Assembly: GCA_905479805.1 (NCBI GenBank)
Contig: CAJQNY010000018.1
Coordinates: 1-35,348, forward strand
Reading direction: 5' to 3'
Length of the DNA stretch: 35,348 bases
Source of the DNA: an uncultured Arenicella sp.
GTDB lineage: Bacteria; Pseudomonadota; Gammaproteobacteria; Arenicellales; Arenicellaceae
Shown: piece after piece, positions 1 to 10,614 of the stretch
How the letters are laid out: each line of letters opens with the position of its first letter
Numbering within the stretch: the first letter of the stretch is position 1
Translations under genes and position numbers: made by a program
The notes under the pieces: generated by a model
The model's database searches: none
What the model saw: the letters and a program-made list of their open reading frames with translations, nothing else
What the model was told of the DNA's origin: nothing

Positions 1-1065
1 CCGTGGCATGGATTTCTTTATGCGCAATTTAATCGCAGCGAACCAGAAAGTTCTGGAGGGGGCTTTGGCCAATTACCGAGCTACACGGGTGCGGCACTCT
101 ACACTGAGGCAGATAAATACGACAAAGTAGATTTTGACAAAATGGCCGAAGAAAACCTGGATCTTTCAACAGATAATGGTTGGGTTGCTATGTTACAACA
201 CTATTTTGTAGGTGCTTGGATACCTGAAAATGGAGAGGCCAAAAAGTTTTATACTTCATCCAGCACTGATAAAGCATTGCCCAGCTATCGAATTGGGTAC
301 AAAACTGATACAGCAAATACTATTGAGCCAGGCCAAAGCGGTGAATTAGGGACGAGCGTATTCTTAGGGCCGAAGGAGCAACGGCGGCTTAAGCAGATAG
401 AAACGGATAAAGGGATTAGCGGTTTAGCATTGACTGTAGACTATGGCTTTTTAACTTTTATAGCTGACCCATTATTTACTGCGCTCAGCTGGATACATAG
501 CATTGTAGGCAATTGGGGTTGGGCCATAATTCTTCTGACTATACTGATTAAGGCATTGTTCTATCCGTTGTCGGCCGCGAGTTACAAATCAATGGCGGGA
601 ATGAAGAAACTGCAACCACGGATCAAAACATTAAAGGATAGATATAAAGACGATAAGCAAAAATTCCAGATGGAAATGATGGCGCTCTACAAAAAGGAGA
701 AGATAAATCCAGCAGGAGGGTGCTTGCCAATACTGATTCAGATACCAGTTTTTATCTCTCTTTATTGGGCTCTATTAGAAAGTGTAGAAATTCGCCAGGC
801 GCCATTTGCCTTGTGGTTACAAGACCTGTCCGCACCAGACCCATATTTTATTTTGCCGGTGTTGATGGGGCTGTCAATGTGGATGCAACAGAAATTAAAC
901 CCCGCGGCGATGGATGATATCCAAAAGAAGGTCATGGCTATTATGCCAATTGCTCTGACATTCCTATTTCTAAATTTTCCTCAGGGCTTAGTCTTATATT
1001 GGGTTGTAAACAACGTGCTGTCGATGGCGCAGCAGTGGTTTATCAACAGAAAATACGCCGTTTAA
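1..1065 (+). CDS. yidC: Membrane protein insertase YidC, 5'-truncated by window start
   Basis: Frame 1 is open from base 1 (PWHGFLYAQFNRSE...YTGAALYTEADKYDKVDFDKM) and continues into the listed ORF. Hallmarks: GWVAMLQHYFVGAWIP, NWGWAIILLTILIKALFYPLSAASYKSMAGMKKLQPRIKTLKDRY, NPAGGCLPILIQIPVFISLYW. Confidence 0.97.
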   Translation, partial: PWHGFLYAQFNRSEPESSGGGFGQLPSYTGAALYTEADKYDKVDFDKMAEENLDLSTDNGWVAMLQHYFVGAWIPENGEAKKFYTSSSTDKALPSYRIGYKTDTANTIEPGQSGELGTSVFLGPKEQRRLKQIETDKGISGLALTVDYGFLTFIADPLFTALSWIHSIVGNWGWAIILLTILIKALFYPLSAASYKSMAGMKKLQPRIKTLKDRYKDDKQKFQMEMMALYKKEKINPAGGCLPILIQIPVFISLYWALLESVEIRQAPFALWLQDLSAPDPYFILPVLMGLSMWMQQKLNPAAMDDIQKKVMAIMPIALTFLFLNFPQGLVLYWVVNNVLSMAQQWFINRKYAV

Positions 1066-1094
1066 CTTATTCAGGTAAATAGAGGCTGGTTCTG

Positions 1095-2414
1095 TTGGAT
1101 AAATCAGTAGACACAATAGCCGCAATAGCGACCCCTCCAGGAAAAGGAGGGGTAGGAATTATTCGTCTGTCGGGTCCGGAAGCTTTGGCAATAGGGCGTG
1201 CAGTAACTGGGAAGGAATTGCCACAACGCAAGGCGATCTATTCACATTTTAGTGACGAACACGGATCGACTATTGATACTGGTGTAGCACTATACTTTGC
1301 CGGTCCGAAATCTTTTACCGGTGAAGATGTCGTTGAACTCCATGGTCATGGAGGCCCTGTTATTCAAGACATTTTGATGTCAGAACTGGTTAATTTAGGG
1401 GTCCGACAAGCACGCGCAGGAGAATTCTCAGAAAGAGCATTCTTAAATGACAAAATAGATTTAACCCAAGCTGAAGCTATCGCGGATCTAATAGATAGCA
1501 CAACACAAAGCGCAGCGAAAGGAGCGATGCGTTCTCTTCAAGGAGAGTTTTCTGCAAAGATCGAATCGTTATTGGAAGAACTGATCTATGTAAGGATGTA
1601 TGTAGAGGCGGCCATAGATTTTCCAGAAGAAGAAATAGACTTTTTGGCGGATGATAAGATTCGCCAAAGTATTTTTTCGCTTCAGAATTCTTTAAACCAG
1701 ACGATACTGCAAGCCGGACAAGGAGCATTATTAAGAAACGGCTTAACATTGGTTTTAGCGGGTAAACCGAATGCCGGTAAGTCGAGTTTGATGAACGCCT
1801 TAGCGGGTGTCGATGCAGCGATTGTCACAGACGTGCCGGGTACAACGCGAGATGCAATTAGCCAAAGCATAGACATAGATGGATTGCCTGTTCACTTAAT
1901 AGATACAGCAGGTCTTAGAGATAGCGACGATACCGTCGAAAAGATAGGTATTGAAAGAGCCCGTGACGCAATCGAAAAAGCAGATCATGTGTTATTGATT
2001 GTGGATGTAGAATCACCCAGAGATATTCTGCCCGTAGATGAGAACAAGACCACTATTGTGTTCAACAAAGCAGACTTGTTATCGAGTAAAGAGTTAGCTG
2101 CCCTGCCCGGTTTATGTGTTTCTGCAAAAAACGGTGATGGCTTGGATAAGCTGAAATCACTTATCAAAAAACAAGCGGGTTTTGAATCAAACTCAGAAAC
2201 AGTATTTACGGCAAGGCGACGGCATCTAAGCGCACTCTCATCAGCTAGAGAGGCAGTAAACCAAGGTGTTGAGCAACTAAAAAATCATAATGCGGGAGAG
2301 TTGTTGGCGGACGATTTACTTCGGGCGCAAAACTATCTTAATGAAATTACTGGAGAGTTTGGTTCAGATGATTTGCTGGGAGAGATCTTTTCCGGCTTCT
2401 GTATCGGCAAATAG
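1095..2414 (+). CDS. mnmE: tRNA modification GTPase MnmE (TrmE), TTG start
   Basis: DTIAAIATPPGKGGVGIIRLSG N-terminus, GKPNAGKSSLMNALAG P-loop, DVPGTTRD, DTAGLRD, C-terminal GEIFSGFCIGK. Confidence 0.98.
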   Translation: MDKSVDTIAAIATPPGKGGVGIIRLSGPEALAIGRAVTGKELPQRKAIYSHFSDEHGSTIDTGVALYFAGPKSFTGEDVVELHGHGGPVIQDILMSELVNLGVRQARAGEFSERAFLNDKIDLTQAEAIADLIDSTTQSAAKGAMRSLQGEFSAKIESLLEELIYVRMYVEAAIDFPEEEIDFLADDKIRQSIFSLQNSLNQTILQAGQGALLRNGLTLVLAGKPNAGKSSLMNALAGVDAAIVTDVPGTTRDAISQSIDIDGLPVHLIDTAGLRDSDDTVEKIGIERARDAIEKADHVLLIVDVESPRDILPVDENKTTIVFNKADLLSSKELAALPGLCVSAKNGDGLDKLKSLIKKQAGFESNSETVFTARRRHLSALSSAREAVNQGVEQLKNHNAGELLADDLLRAQNYLNEITGEFGSDDLLGEIFSGFCIGK

Positions 2415-2469
2415 AATTAATTTTAATAGTAGTATGATTGAAACCCTAACCAACTTTATTTAACGTTTT

Positions 2470-2820
2470 ATGGGAACTAAATACCAACCACAAGCAGAGT
2501 ATTATTTTAAGGAAGGTTGTTATATCCAAGAATGGTTAAACAGCCCAAGCCATGAAGATTTATCGATAGCGCGAGCGCGAGTGTTGCCGAACCAAGAAAC
2601 GGTTCTCCATTATTTAGAAAACACGGCAGAGAAATATGTAATTCTCAGTGGCGAGGGTGTGGTCAGCGTCGCTGGAAAACGCTGGTCGGTTGCACCAGGA
2701 GATGTGGTAGTAATCGATGCAGGAGAGCACCAAAATATCAAAAACACCGGGTCACTAGACCTAATATTTTTAGCGGTATGTACACCGCGCTTTGAATTGC
2801 CGAATTATCATTTAGTTTAG
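2470..2820 (+). CDS. Small single-domain cupin protein
   Basis: 116 aa ORF in the gap between mnmE and mnmG. Cupin-like pattern LHYLENTAEKYVILSGEGVVSVAG...PGDVVVIDAGEHQNIKNTG. Confidence 0.85.
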   Translation: MGTKYQPQAEYYFKEGCYIQEWLNSPSHEDLSIARARVLPNQETVLHYLENTAEKYVILSGEGVVSVAGKRWSVAPGDVVVIDAGEHQNIKNTGSLDLIFLAVCTPRFELPNYHLV

Positions 2821-2988
2821 GGTGGTCTTGCTAATAGCAAGAAACGCCTTTCAATTTGACCTTCCTACTAACATTAGAAACAAGAAATAGTTTTAGGATA
2901 GTGGGTTTTTTGTGCCTGAGGGTTGTGCAAAGCCACAAATTAAAGCGTAAAATCCGCTTCCTAGGAATAAGCAAACATAAATAACAAC

Positions 2989-4869
2989 ATGTTTCATACT
3001 GAACAATATGATGTGATCGTGATTGGCGGAGGGCATGCCGGAACTGAAGCTGCGCTTGCTTCTGCGCGGGTGGGTGCACGGACACTATTACTCACACATA
3101 ATATTGAAACCATTGGACAAATGTCATGTAACCCAGCCATTGGCGGAATTGGTAAGGGTCATATAGTGAAGGAAATAGACGCCATGGGCGGTGTCATGGC
3201 TGAGGCGACCGATAAAGGCGGCATACAGTTTCGTACTCTAAATGCACGCAAAGGTCCTGCTGTTAGGGCGACTCGTGCGCAAGCAGATAGAGTGCTTTAT
3301 AAGGCAGCGGTGAGAGAGGTTGTTGAGAATCAACCAAACCTATCTTTGTTCCAGCAATCAGCGGATGATTTAATTGTTGAAAATAATCGAGTAGTTGGTG
3401 TTGTCACACAAATGGGTCTCAAATTTAAGGCCAAAACGGTGGTGTTAACGACAGGAACTTTCTTAGGTGGTGTTATTCATATTGGCTTGGAAAACTACCA
3501 AGGAGGTCGGGCCGGAGACCCACCCGCGAACGCGCTTGCAACGCGAATGCGCGAATTACCGTTTCGTGTTGAGAGGTTGAAGACTGGCACGCCAGCTCGT
3601 CTAGATGGACGAACAATTGATTTTACTAAATTGGAATCACAGCCAGGCGATACGTTGACGCCCGTTTTTTCATTTCTAGGAAAGGTTGAAGACCACCCGC
3701 AACAAGTTAACTGTTATATAACTCATACCAATTTACGCACCCATGACATTATCCGAGAAGGGCTAGATAGGTCGCCGTTGTACGGCGGTGTTATCGAAGG
3801 TGTTGGTCCAAGGTATTGCCCCTCTATTGAAGATAAAATAGTTCGTTTTGCGGATAAGGATTCGCATCAAATTTTTGTCGAACCAGAAGGGTTGAAAACT
3901 CATGAGGTCTACCCTAATGGTATATCTACTTCGTTGCCTTACGACGTACAACATCAGTTTATTCAGTCTATTGTTGGTTTTGAAAAAGCCCAGATAGTGC
4001 GCCCAGGGTATGCGATTGAGTATGATTTCTTTGACCCAAGGGATTTAAAACCCACACTAGAAACAAAATATATTGAAGGCCTTTACTTCGCTGGTCAGAT
4101 AAATGGTACGACTGGGTATGAAGAAGCAGGCGGACAAGGGTTGCTGGCTGGTTTGAATGCGGCTCGCCAATCCATGGAAAAAGAAGGTTGGTATCCGACG
4201 AGAGACCAAGCCTATATCGGGGTTCTAGTTGATGACTTAGTCACGATGGGCACCAAAGAGCCTTATCGGATGTTTACCTCGCGCGCGGAGTACCGTTTAT
4301 TATTGCGAGAGGACAATGCGGACTTAAGGTTGACTGAGAAGGCACGTGATCTAGGGCTTGTCGATGATTTTCGTTGGGAGGCGTTTAGTAAAAAACGCGA
4401 AATGATAGAACTAGAAAAGCAACGGTTAAACACTACCTGGTTGCGCCCTGGAACGATTGACGACGAGCTAGCGCACAGGGTTGTTGGCAATGTGTTGAAG
4501 AAAGAAGCCAATCTAATGGAGTTGTTGCGCAGGCCCGAAGTAACATACGCCAGCCTTCTGAGTTTACCGGGAACTGGGAAGCCGGTAGAAGACTCTTCGG
4601 TAGCTGAACAGTTAGAGATCCAAGCAAAATATCATGGTTACATTGAACGCCAACAAGGTGAGATCGAAAAACAAAAACGCAACGAAACAACCCCCCTAAA
4701 TGTAGATTTGGATTACAACTCAGTGCGTGGTTTGTCCAACGAAGTTGCCCAAAAACTCAATGAGCACAAACCGACAAATATTGGGCAGGCCTCGCGTATC
4801 TCAGGAGTAACGCCGGCTGCGGTGTCTTTGTTGCTGGTTTATTTGAAAAAACATGGCCGAGCAGCCTGA
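2989..4869 (+). CDS. mnmG: tRNA uridine-5-carboxymethylaminomethyl modification enzyme MnmG (GidA)
   Basis: [90 protein letters not shown]. Confidence 0.99.
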   Translation: MFHTEQYDVIVIGGGHAGTEAALASARVGARTLLLTHNIETIGQMSCNPAIGGIGKGHIVKEIDAMGGVMAEATDKGGIQFRTLNARKGPAVRATRAQADRVLYKAAVREVVENQPNLSLFQQSADDLIVENNRVVGVVTQMGLKFKAKTVVLTTGTFLGGVIHIGLENYQGGRAGDPPANALATRMRELPFRVERLKTGTPARLDGRTIDFTKLESQPGDTLTPVFSFLGKVEDHPQQVNCYITHTNLRTHDIIREGLDRSPLYGGVIEGVGPRYCPSIEDKIVRFADKDSHQIFVEPEGLKTHEVYPNGISTSLPYDVQHQFIQSIVGFEKAQIVRPGYAIEYDFFDPRDLKPTLETKYIEGLYFAGQINGTTGYEEAGGQGLLAGLNAARQSMEKEGWYPTRDQAYIGVLVDDLVTMGTKEPYRMFTSRAEYRLLLREDNADLRLTEKARDLGLVDDFRWEAFSKKREMIELEKQRLNTTWLRPGTIDDELAHRVVGNVLKKEANLMELLRRPEVTYASLLSLPGTGKPVEDSSVAEQLEIQAKYHGYIERQQGEIEKQKRNETTPLNVDLDYNSVRGLSNEVAQKLNEHKPTNIGQASRISGVTPAAVSLLLVYLKKHGRAA

Positions 4870-5020
4870 GGCACAAAAATGGTAATTTCATGGCGATTGC
4901 CACCTCTTGTCCGTTTCGGTCTAGTCTTTATGGTTCTTTAACCTATAATCGATCTCCCTTTAGCCAAATTGGCTAGCGATACATAGCGTAATTCAGTTCG
5001 TTATGTAATAACCGAGCAAA

Positions 5021-5689
5021 ATGGCCGGTACCAAAATGAATCAAGCAAAACAACCTATTGAACTCACAATTGAAGATCGAATAAAACAGGGCTTAGATGC
5101 ACTGGATGTTTCATATGGCAACGATGCTATTTCAAAGCTGGTTGAGTATATGGATTTGCTAAAGGAATGGAATGCAACTCATAACCTGACGTCGGTAGAT
5201 GATATCGATGAAATGCTCAGTGTTCATATTTTTGATAGCGCCAGCATTAAACCGTATGTTAAGGGAGCGACACTTTTAGATGTTGGGAGTGGTGCAGGAT
5301 TGCCGGGTATGATTTTGGCGATACTCTCGCCTGCTCTCGAAGTGACCTCAGTTGAATCGAGGAACAAGAAGGCTCAATTTCAAATGTATGTAGCGAACAA
5401 ACTGGGATTGAAGAACTTCACTGTAGAGAATGTAAGAATTGAAGAATTCAACCCTAAAGATAAGTTCGCAATGGTCGTCGCGCGAGCATTTTCAAGCATT
5501 GAAAACCTAGTTAAAGGATCGAAAGATGCCATTGCGCCCAACGGCCGCTGGTTAGCGATGAAAGGTCTAGTACCGGAAGAGGAAATGAAAATTCTAAAAA
5601 AACTGAATTTGAAGTCCGACACCTATGCTTTAAAAGTTCCCGAATTGGATGCGCAGCGCAACCTAATAGTGATTAACGCAGGGAAGTAA
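5021..5689 (+). CDS. rsmG: 16S rRNA (guanine527-N7)-methyltransferase RsmG (GidB); start could instead be ATG at 5036
   Basis: LLDVGSGAGLPGMILAI, WNATHNLTSV, VVARAFSSIENLV; position immediately after mnmG. Confidence 0.96.
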   Translation: MAGTKMNQAKQPIELTIEDRIKQGLDALDVSYGNDAISKLVEYMDLLKEWNATHNLTSVDDIDEMLSVHIFDSASIKPYVKGATLLDVGSGAGLPGMILAILSPALEVTSVESRNKKAQFQMYVANKLGLKNFTVENVRIEEFNPKDKFAMVVARAFSSIENLVKGSKDAIAPNGRWLAMKGLVPEEEMKILKKLNLKSDTYALKVPELDAQRNLIVINAGK

Positions 5690-5843
5690 TAAATAAGTTA
5701 GCTTGGCTGAAATAGGATGTTTAGCCGTCGGGAAATTTGATACTCTGTTATGATTGCGCGGTCAGCGCATAATCAACCCGAATTTATGCGGATTTAAAAT
5801 CAACGAAAGCCTTAATCGGCCAGTGCATACCTTAACTAGTCCA

Positions 5844-6611
5844 ATGGCAAAAATAATTTCTATCACCAACCAAAAAGGTGGTGTGGGTAAAACAACTACC
5901 AGCATTAATTTAGCCGCTTCTATGGTGAAGCGCGGTAAGCGTATTCTATTGATAGACATGGATCCGCAAGGCAATGCGAGTGTTGGGTGTGGTGTAGATT
6001 TAGCGACGACTAGTGTGACCACTATTTATGACCTTCTGTTATTAGAAACTACGGCTGCGGAAGCAGTTATCAAAACCGATAGTGGAATAGACGTTATCTG
6101 CGCTAATGGTGATCTAGCGGGCGCACAAGTAGAACTGTTAAATGAAATTGGACGAGAGCTAAGATTACAAAAAGCGCTTTCTCCAATCAGAGATGATTAC
6201 GACTATATATTTATTGATTGCCCGCCAGCGCTGAATGTACTCACTATTAATGCTTTGGTTGCTTCGGACTCTGTAATGATTCCAATGCAGTGCGAGTATT
6301 TTGCTTTAGAAGGCTTAAGTGCACTCATTTCAACTGTACGAAAAATTCGTGAAACACTTAACCCCCAGCTAACTATTGAAGGTTTATTGAGAACGATGTT
6401 TGATGGGCGCAATGGTCTTTCAAACGAAGTTAGTCGCCAACTGCAAACTCATTTTGGCGAGAAGGTATACACGACTATAATACCTAGAAACGTCCGACTT
6501 GCTGAAGCGCCTAGTTATGGAGAGCCGGTCGTAGATTACGACCCAAGCAGTAAGGGAGCACGAGCGTATATGGCGTTAGCAGATGAAATCTTGTCGCTGG
6601 CCGCTTCCTAA
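5844..6611 (+). CDS. parA: Chromosome partitioning ATPase ParA
   Basis: MAKIISITNQKGGVGKTTTSINLAASM (deviant Walker A). The listed ORF begins at a TTG at 5754; the ATG at 5844 (codon 31) matches the usual family start. Confidence 0.96.
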   Translation: MAKIISITNQKGGVGKTTTSINLAASMVKRGKRILLIDMDPQGNASVGCGVDLATTSVTTIYDLLLLETTAAEAVIKTDSGIDVICANGDLAGAQVELLNEIGRELRLQKALSPIRDDYDYIFIDCPPALNVLTINALVASDSVMIPMQCEYFALEGLSALISTVRKIRETLNPQLTIEGLLRTMFDGRNGLSNEVSRQLQTHFGEKVYTTIIPRNVRLAEAPSYGEPVVDYDPSSKGARAYMALADEILSLAAS

Positions 6612-6638
6612 TCAATGCAATTTGTTAAAGTTTAGAAT

Positions 6639-7502
6639 ATGAGTAAGAAGAAAAAAAGACTAGGCAGAGGTCTAGATGCGCTATTAGGCGGCAGTGATTC
6701 CGAAATGAATCAGGCTGCGTCGACCAATGCCGATAATAGCCCCAACTCTCTTGCGATTGAGCAATTACAACCAGGTCAATATCAGCCAAGAACGAATATG
6801 GATCAGGCTTCGTTGGAAGAATTGGCGTCTTCAATTGAATCGCAAGGCATTATTCAGCCAATCTTGGTTCGCCCGGTTGCTGACGGAAAATATGAGATTA
6901 TTGCTGGCGAAAGGCGTTGGCGGGCGGCGCAAATTGCACAATTGCATGAAGTGCCAGTGTTGGTACGCAATATTCCAGATGAAGCAACCCTGGCGGTGGC
7001 TTTGATCGAAAACATACAGCGAGAAAATTTAAATCCAGTTGAAGAAGCGGTGGGTTTTAAGCGCTTGATGGATGAGTTTGAATTAACTCATGAAGAAATG
7101 GCAAAGAGTGTAGGCCGTTCTAGGACTTCTGTTACCAACCTACTCCGCTTGCTTAGCCTTAGTCATGGAGCAAGACAGTTGTTGGAGCATCGCAAGATAG
7201 AGATGGGCCATGCTCGTGCTTTGCTCGGTCTACCTATAGATCAACAAGATTGGGCTGCCGCAGAAGTCTATGCGAAGCGTTTGTCGGTGCGACAAACCGA
7301 AGCCTTGGTGCGGGCCTATAGCAAACCTAAAGAAACACCTAAGACTGTAGCCAAAAATTCGGATATCCAGCACTTAGAAGAAACTCTCTCGAGTCGCCTA
7401 GGTACCAAGGTGTCTGTGATAGATAAGAACGGTAAGGGAAAGCTGGTTATAGAATATAAGAGCTTAGATATACTCGACGGAATTATTCAACACATAAAAT
7501 GA
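6639..7502 (+). CDS. parB: Chromosome partitioning protein ParB (CTP-binding/Noc family)
   Basis: KRLGRGLDALLG, QPGQYQPRTNMDQASLEELASSI, GERRWRAAQ, ENIQRENLNPVEEA, HTH GRSRTSVTNLLRLL, GHARALLGL. Confidence 0.97.
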   Translation: MSKKKKRLGRGLDALLGGSDSEMNQAASTNADNSPNSLAIEQLQPGQYQPRTNMDQASLEELASSIESQGIIQPILVRPVADGKYEIIAGERRWRAAQIAQLHEVPVLVRNIPDEATLAVALIENIQRENLNPVEEAVGFKRLMDEFELTHEEMAKSVGRSRTSVTNLLRLLSLSHGARQLLEHRKIEMGHARALLGLPIDQQDWAAAEVYAKRLSVRQTEALVRAYSKPKETPKTVAKNSDIQHLEETLSSRLGTKVSVIDKNGKGKLVIEYKSLDILDGIIQHIK

Positions 7503-7531
7503 GCTAAGGTTTTTAGTTACTAAAAGTGTGT

Positions 7532-7566
7532 TGGCGAACAGGGCTGTTAATCGCCATTTTCTTTTG
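7532..7566 (+). terminator. Candidate rho-independent terminator after parB
   Basis: TGGCGA (7532-7537) pairs with TCGCCA (7551-7556), with inner ACAG/CTGT pairing, followed by TTTTCTTTTG. Confidence 0.5.
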
Positions 7567-7635
7567 TTCAATATTCATCCATTTTCTAGAGCTAAATGCT
7601 GAGTTAAAAACAGTTAACAAAAAGCATCGGCAGCA

Positions 7636-7664
7636 TTGCGAAACATAGTTCAAGCCTTTATACT
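7636..7664 (+). promoter_or_regulatory. Candidate sigma70 promoter of the atp operon
   Basis: TTGCGA (7636-7641), 17-nt spacer, TATACT (7659-7664); atpI ATG at 7691. Confidence 0.6.
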
Positions 7665-7690
7665 CCGCGAGCAGTTAAAATGGTTAAATA

Positions 7691-8107
7691 ATGAACAATC
7701 CAGTACCGCCCACAGCGCCTCGATTTAATACTAAATCTGAGCCCGGCGTGCTTTTTAAGCTGGCATTACTTCAAGCGTTTGGTTCTATCGTTTTTAGTTT
7801 GGTTCTCTATTACTGTTTTGACTTGAGAGAAGCGTTATCAGCTTTTTTTGGTGGAATGATCGCTAGTACAGCTAGCCTGTACTCGGCTGGCAGATTGTTT
7901 ACTGCTCGAGTGGATTCAGAGCCACAAGAAATTTTGATAAGGTTCTATATCAGCGTAGTGATAAAGGTTTTATTCACTTTGGCAATGATGGCCATTTGTA
8001 TCATCGTGATCAAAGTGTCTTTACTACCCTTTATAATCGCCTACCTGTTGGCAGCATTAGTTATAAACTTGTTGTTTTTATTGGTCCCTCAAAGTGCTGG
8101 TGGTTAA
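7691..8107 (+). CDS. atpI: ATP synthase subunit I (AtpI)
   Basis: 138 aa, four hydrophobic stretches, FFGGMIASTASLYSAGRLF; first gene of the atp cluster. Confidence 0.88.
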   Translation: MNNPVPPTAPRFNTKSEPGVLFKLALLQAFGSIVFSLVLYYCFDLREALSAFFGGMIASTASLYSAGRLFTARVDSEPQEILIRFYISVVIKVLFTLAMMAICIIVIKVSLLPFIIAYLLAALVINLLFLLVPQSAGG

Positions 8108-8114
8108 GCGACAC

Positions 8115-8161
8115 TGTTTAAGGTTGTTTAAGTCATCTAGAGTTGTTTAAGTCACTGAGAG
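8115..8161. repeat. Two adjacent 19-bp near-identical tandem repeats plus a partial third copy
   Basis: TTGTTTAAGTCATCTAGAG (8124-8142) and TTGTTTAAGTCACTGAGAG (8143-8161), 16/19 identical. TGTTTAAG also at 8115-8122. Confidence 0.85.
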
Positions 8162-8206
8162 TGCCCCCATAGAATAAGAGCGGCGCGAAAATTTAATTTA
8201 GTTTGA

Positions 8207-9103
<897 letters not shown>

Positions 9104-9152
9104 CTCAAGATCGTTATTTTTCAATTTTAATTTTTTATCTTTATAGAAATAG

Positions 9153-9440
<288 letters not shown>

Positions 9441-9471
9441 GTAAAACAAACTTTTAACGAGGAACGAATAG

Positions 9472-9951
9472 ATGAATATTAATGCGACCCTGATTGGTCA
9501 AACTATTGCGTTCGGATTGTTTGTTTGGTTTTGCAAGCGTTATGTTTGGCCGCCTATGGTGAATGCCATGCAAGAGCGTCAAACTCAAATCGCAGATGGT
9601 CTAGCAGCAGCAGAAAAGGGTCAACAAGCCCAAGACGTTGCTGAAAAAGAAGCTGCGCAAATGTTAAGTGAAGCTAAATCGCAAGCGGCTGAAATTGTTG
9701 CCAACGCTGAAAAGCGCGGAAATGCAGTCGTTGAAGAAGCGAAAACAACCGCCGGATCAGAGAAAGAGCGAATTATTGCGTCTGCTCAAACTGAGATAGA
9801 TCAAGATGTACACAGTGCGCGTGAAGAATTGCGTTCACAAGTGTCGTCGATTGCGGTAGCGGCAGCCAGCAAGATTGTTGACAAAGAAATTGACGAGAAA
9901 ACTCATGCGAGTTTACTTGATGATTTGGTCAAACAATTAAAGGCAGGCTAA
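9472..9951 (+). CDS. atpF: F0F1 ATP synthase subunit b
   Basis: [37 protein letters not shown], then long Ala/Glu-rich helix. Confidence 0.97.
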   Translation: MNINATLIGQTIAFGLFVWFCKRYVWPPMVNAMQERQTQIADGLAAAEKGQQAQDVAEKEAAQMLSEAKSQAAEIVANAEKRGNAVVEEAKTTAGSEKERIIASAQTEIDQDVHSAREELRSQVSSIAVAAASKIVDKEIDEKTHASLLDDLVKQLKAG

Positions 9952-9991
9952 CGCGCTTTTTGATCGCTAGCGAAACAAACAGGTAAGAATA

Positions 9992-10525
9992 ATGGCAGAT
10001 AACGCATCAACAGCAAGACCTTACGCCAAGGCTGTATTTGAATTGGCGCAGGAAACCAATGCGTATGAAGCTTGGGCTTTAGTGCTAGGCCGATTGGCAG
10101 ATATTAGTGCTGATGAGAGTTTTAGTTCAATAACAAGCGACCCGCGTATCGAACAATCACAAGTGGTTGATGTTTTGACAGATTTAACTAAAGACGTATT
10201 GCCTGAAGGTGGTACCAATTTTATTAAATTGATTGTACAAAATGCTCGTGTATCTTCCATAGCTGATATTCAGCATTTATACACTGACCTAGTGGCTAAG
10301 GCACAAGCGTCAGTGAATGCGACAGTAGTAAGTGCTATCGCACTTACTGATGCGCAGAAGTCTTCACTTGAATCTGCTTTGCAAGAACGTTTAGGCCTGA
10401 ATGTAAAGCTTGAAGAAAGTGTTGACGCCGATTTGATTGGTGGCGCAATCATTAAGGCTGGGGATTTAGTTATTGATGGTTCTGCTAAAGGTCGAATCGA
10501 AAAACTTGCAACCGCATTACGCTAG
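9992..10525 (+). CDS. atpH: F0F1 ATP synthase subunit delta
   Basis: ARPYAKAVFELAQ and C-terminal DLIGGAIIKAGDLVIDGSAKGRIEKLA. Confidence 0.97.
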   Translation: MADNASTARPYAKAVFELAQETNAYEAWALVLGRLADISADESFSSITSDPRIEQSQVVDVLTDLTKDVLPEGGTNFIKLIVQNARVSSIADIQHLYTDLVAKAQASVNATVVSAIALTDAQKSSLESALQERLGLNVKLEESVDADLIGGAIIKAGDLVIDGSAKGRIEKLATALR

Positions 10526-10614
10526 CAGCCTACGCCATTTTAGGTAGTCTGGTTAGTTATTAGTATTTTTAAACGAAATGAATTTTAATTTTTTAACGTT
10601 GAGGACTTGAAGTC

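Noticed and set aside
2826-2842. Hairpin TCTTGCT-AAT-AGCAAGA after the cupin gene
   Set aside because: Only a 7-bp stem with a 3-nt loop and no T-run; may be a weak terminator or chance.
2821-5020. oriC or DnaA-box cluster near mnmG
   Set aside because: This gene neighbourhood is often near the origin, but I saw no cluster of TTATNCACA boxes; isolated near matches (for example TTATCCACC about 20496, TTATACACG about 30841) are not enough.
5754-5843. N-terminal extension of ParA from the TTG at 5754
   Set aside because: The extension lacks ParA features, and the ATG at 5844 gives the standard MAKIISITNQKGGVGKTT start.
1477-6834. Antisense ORFs of 60-90 aa inside mnmE, mnmG, rsmG, parA and parB
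   Set aside because: They lie fully or mostly inside strongly recognisable genes on the opposite strand and show no family motifs.
5689-7690. parS centromere site near parAB
   Set aside because: I looked for TGTTTCACGTGAAACA-like palindromes and found none in the window; CACGTG occurrences (about 4344 and 33468) lack flanking matches. A motif scan of the full genome is needed.
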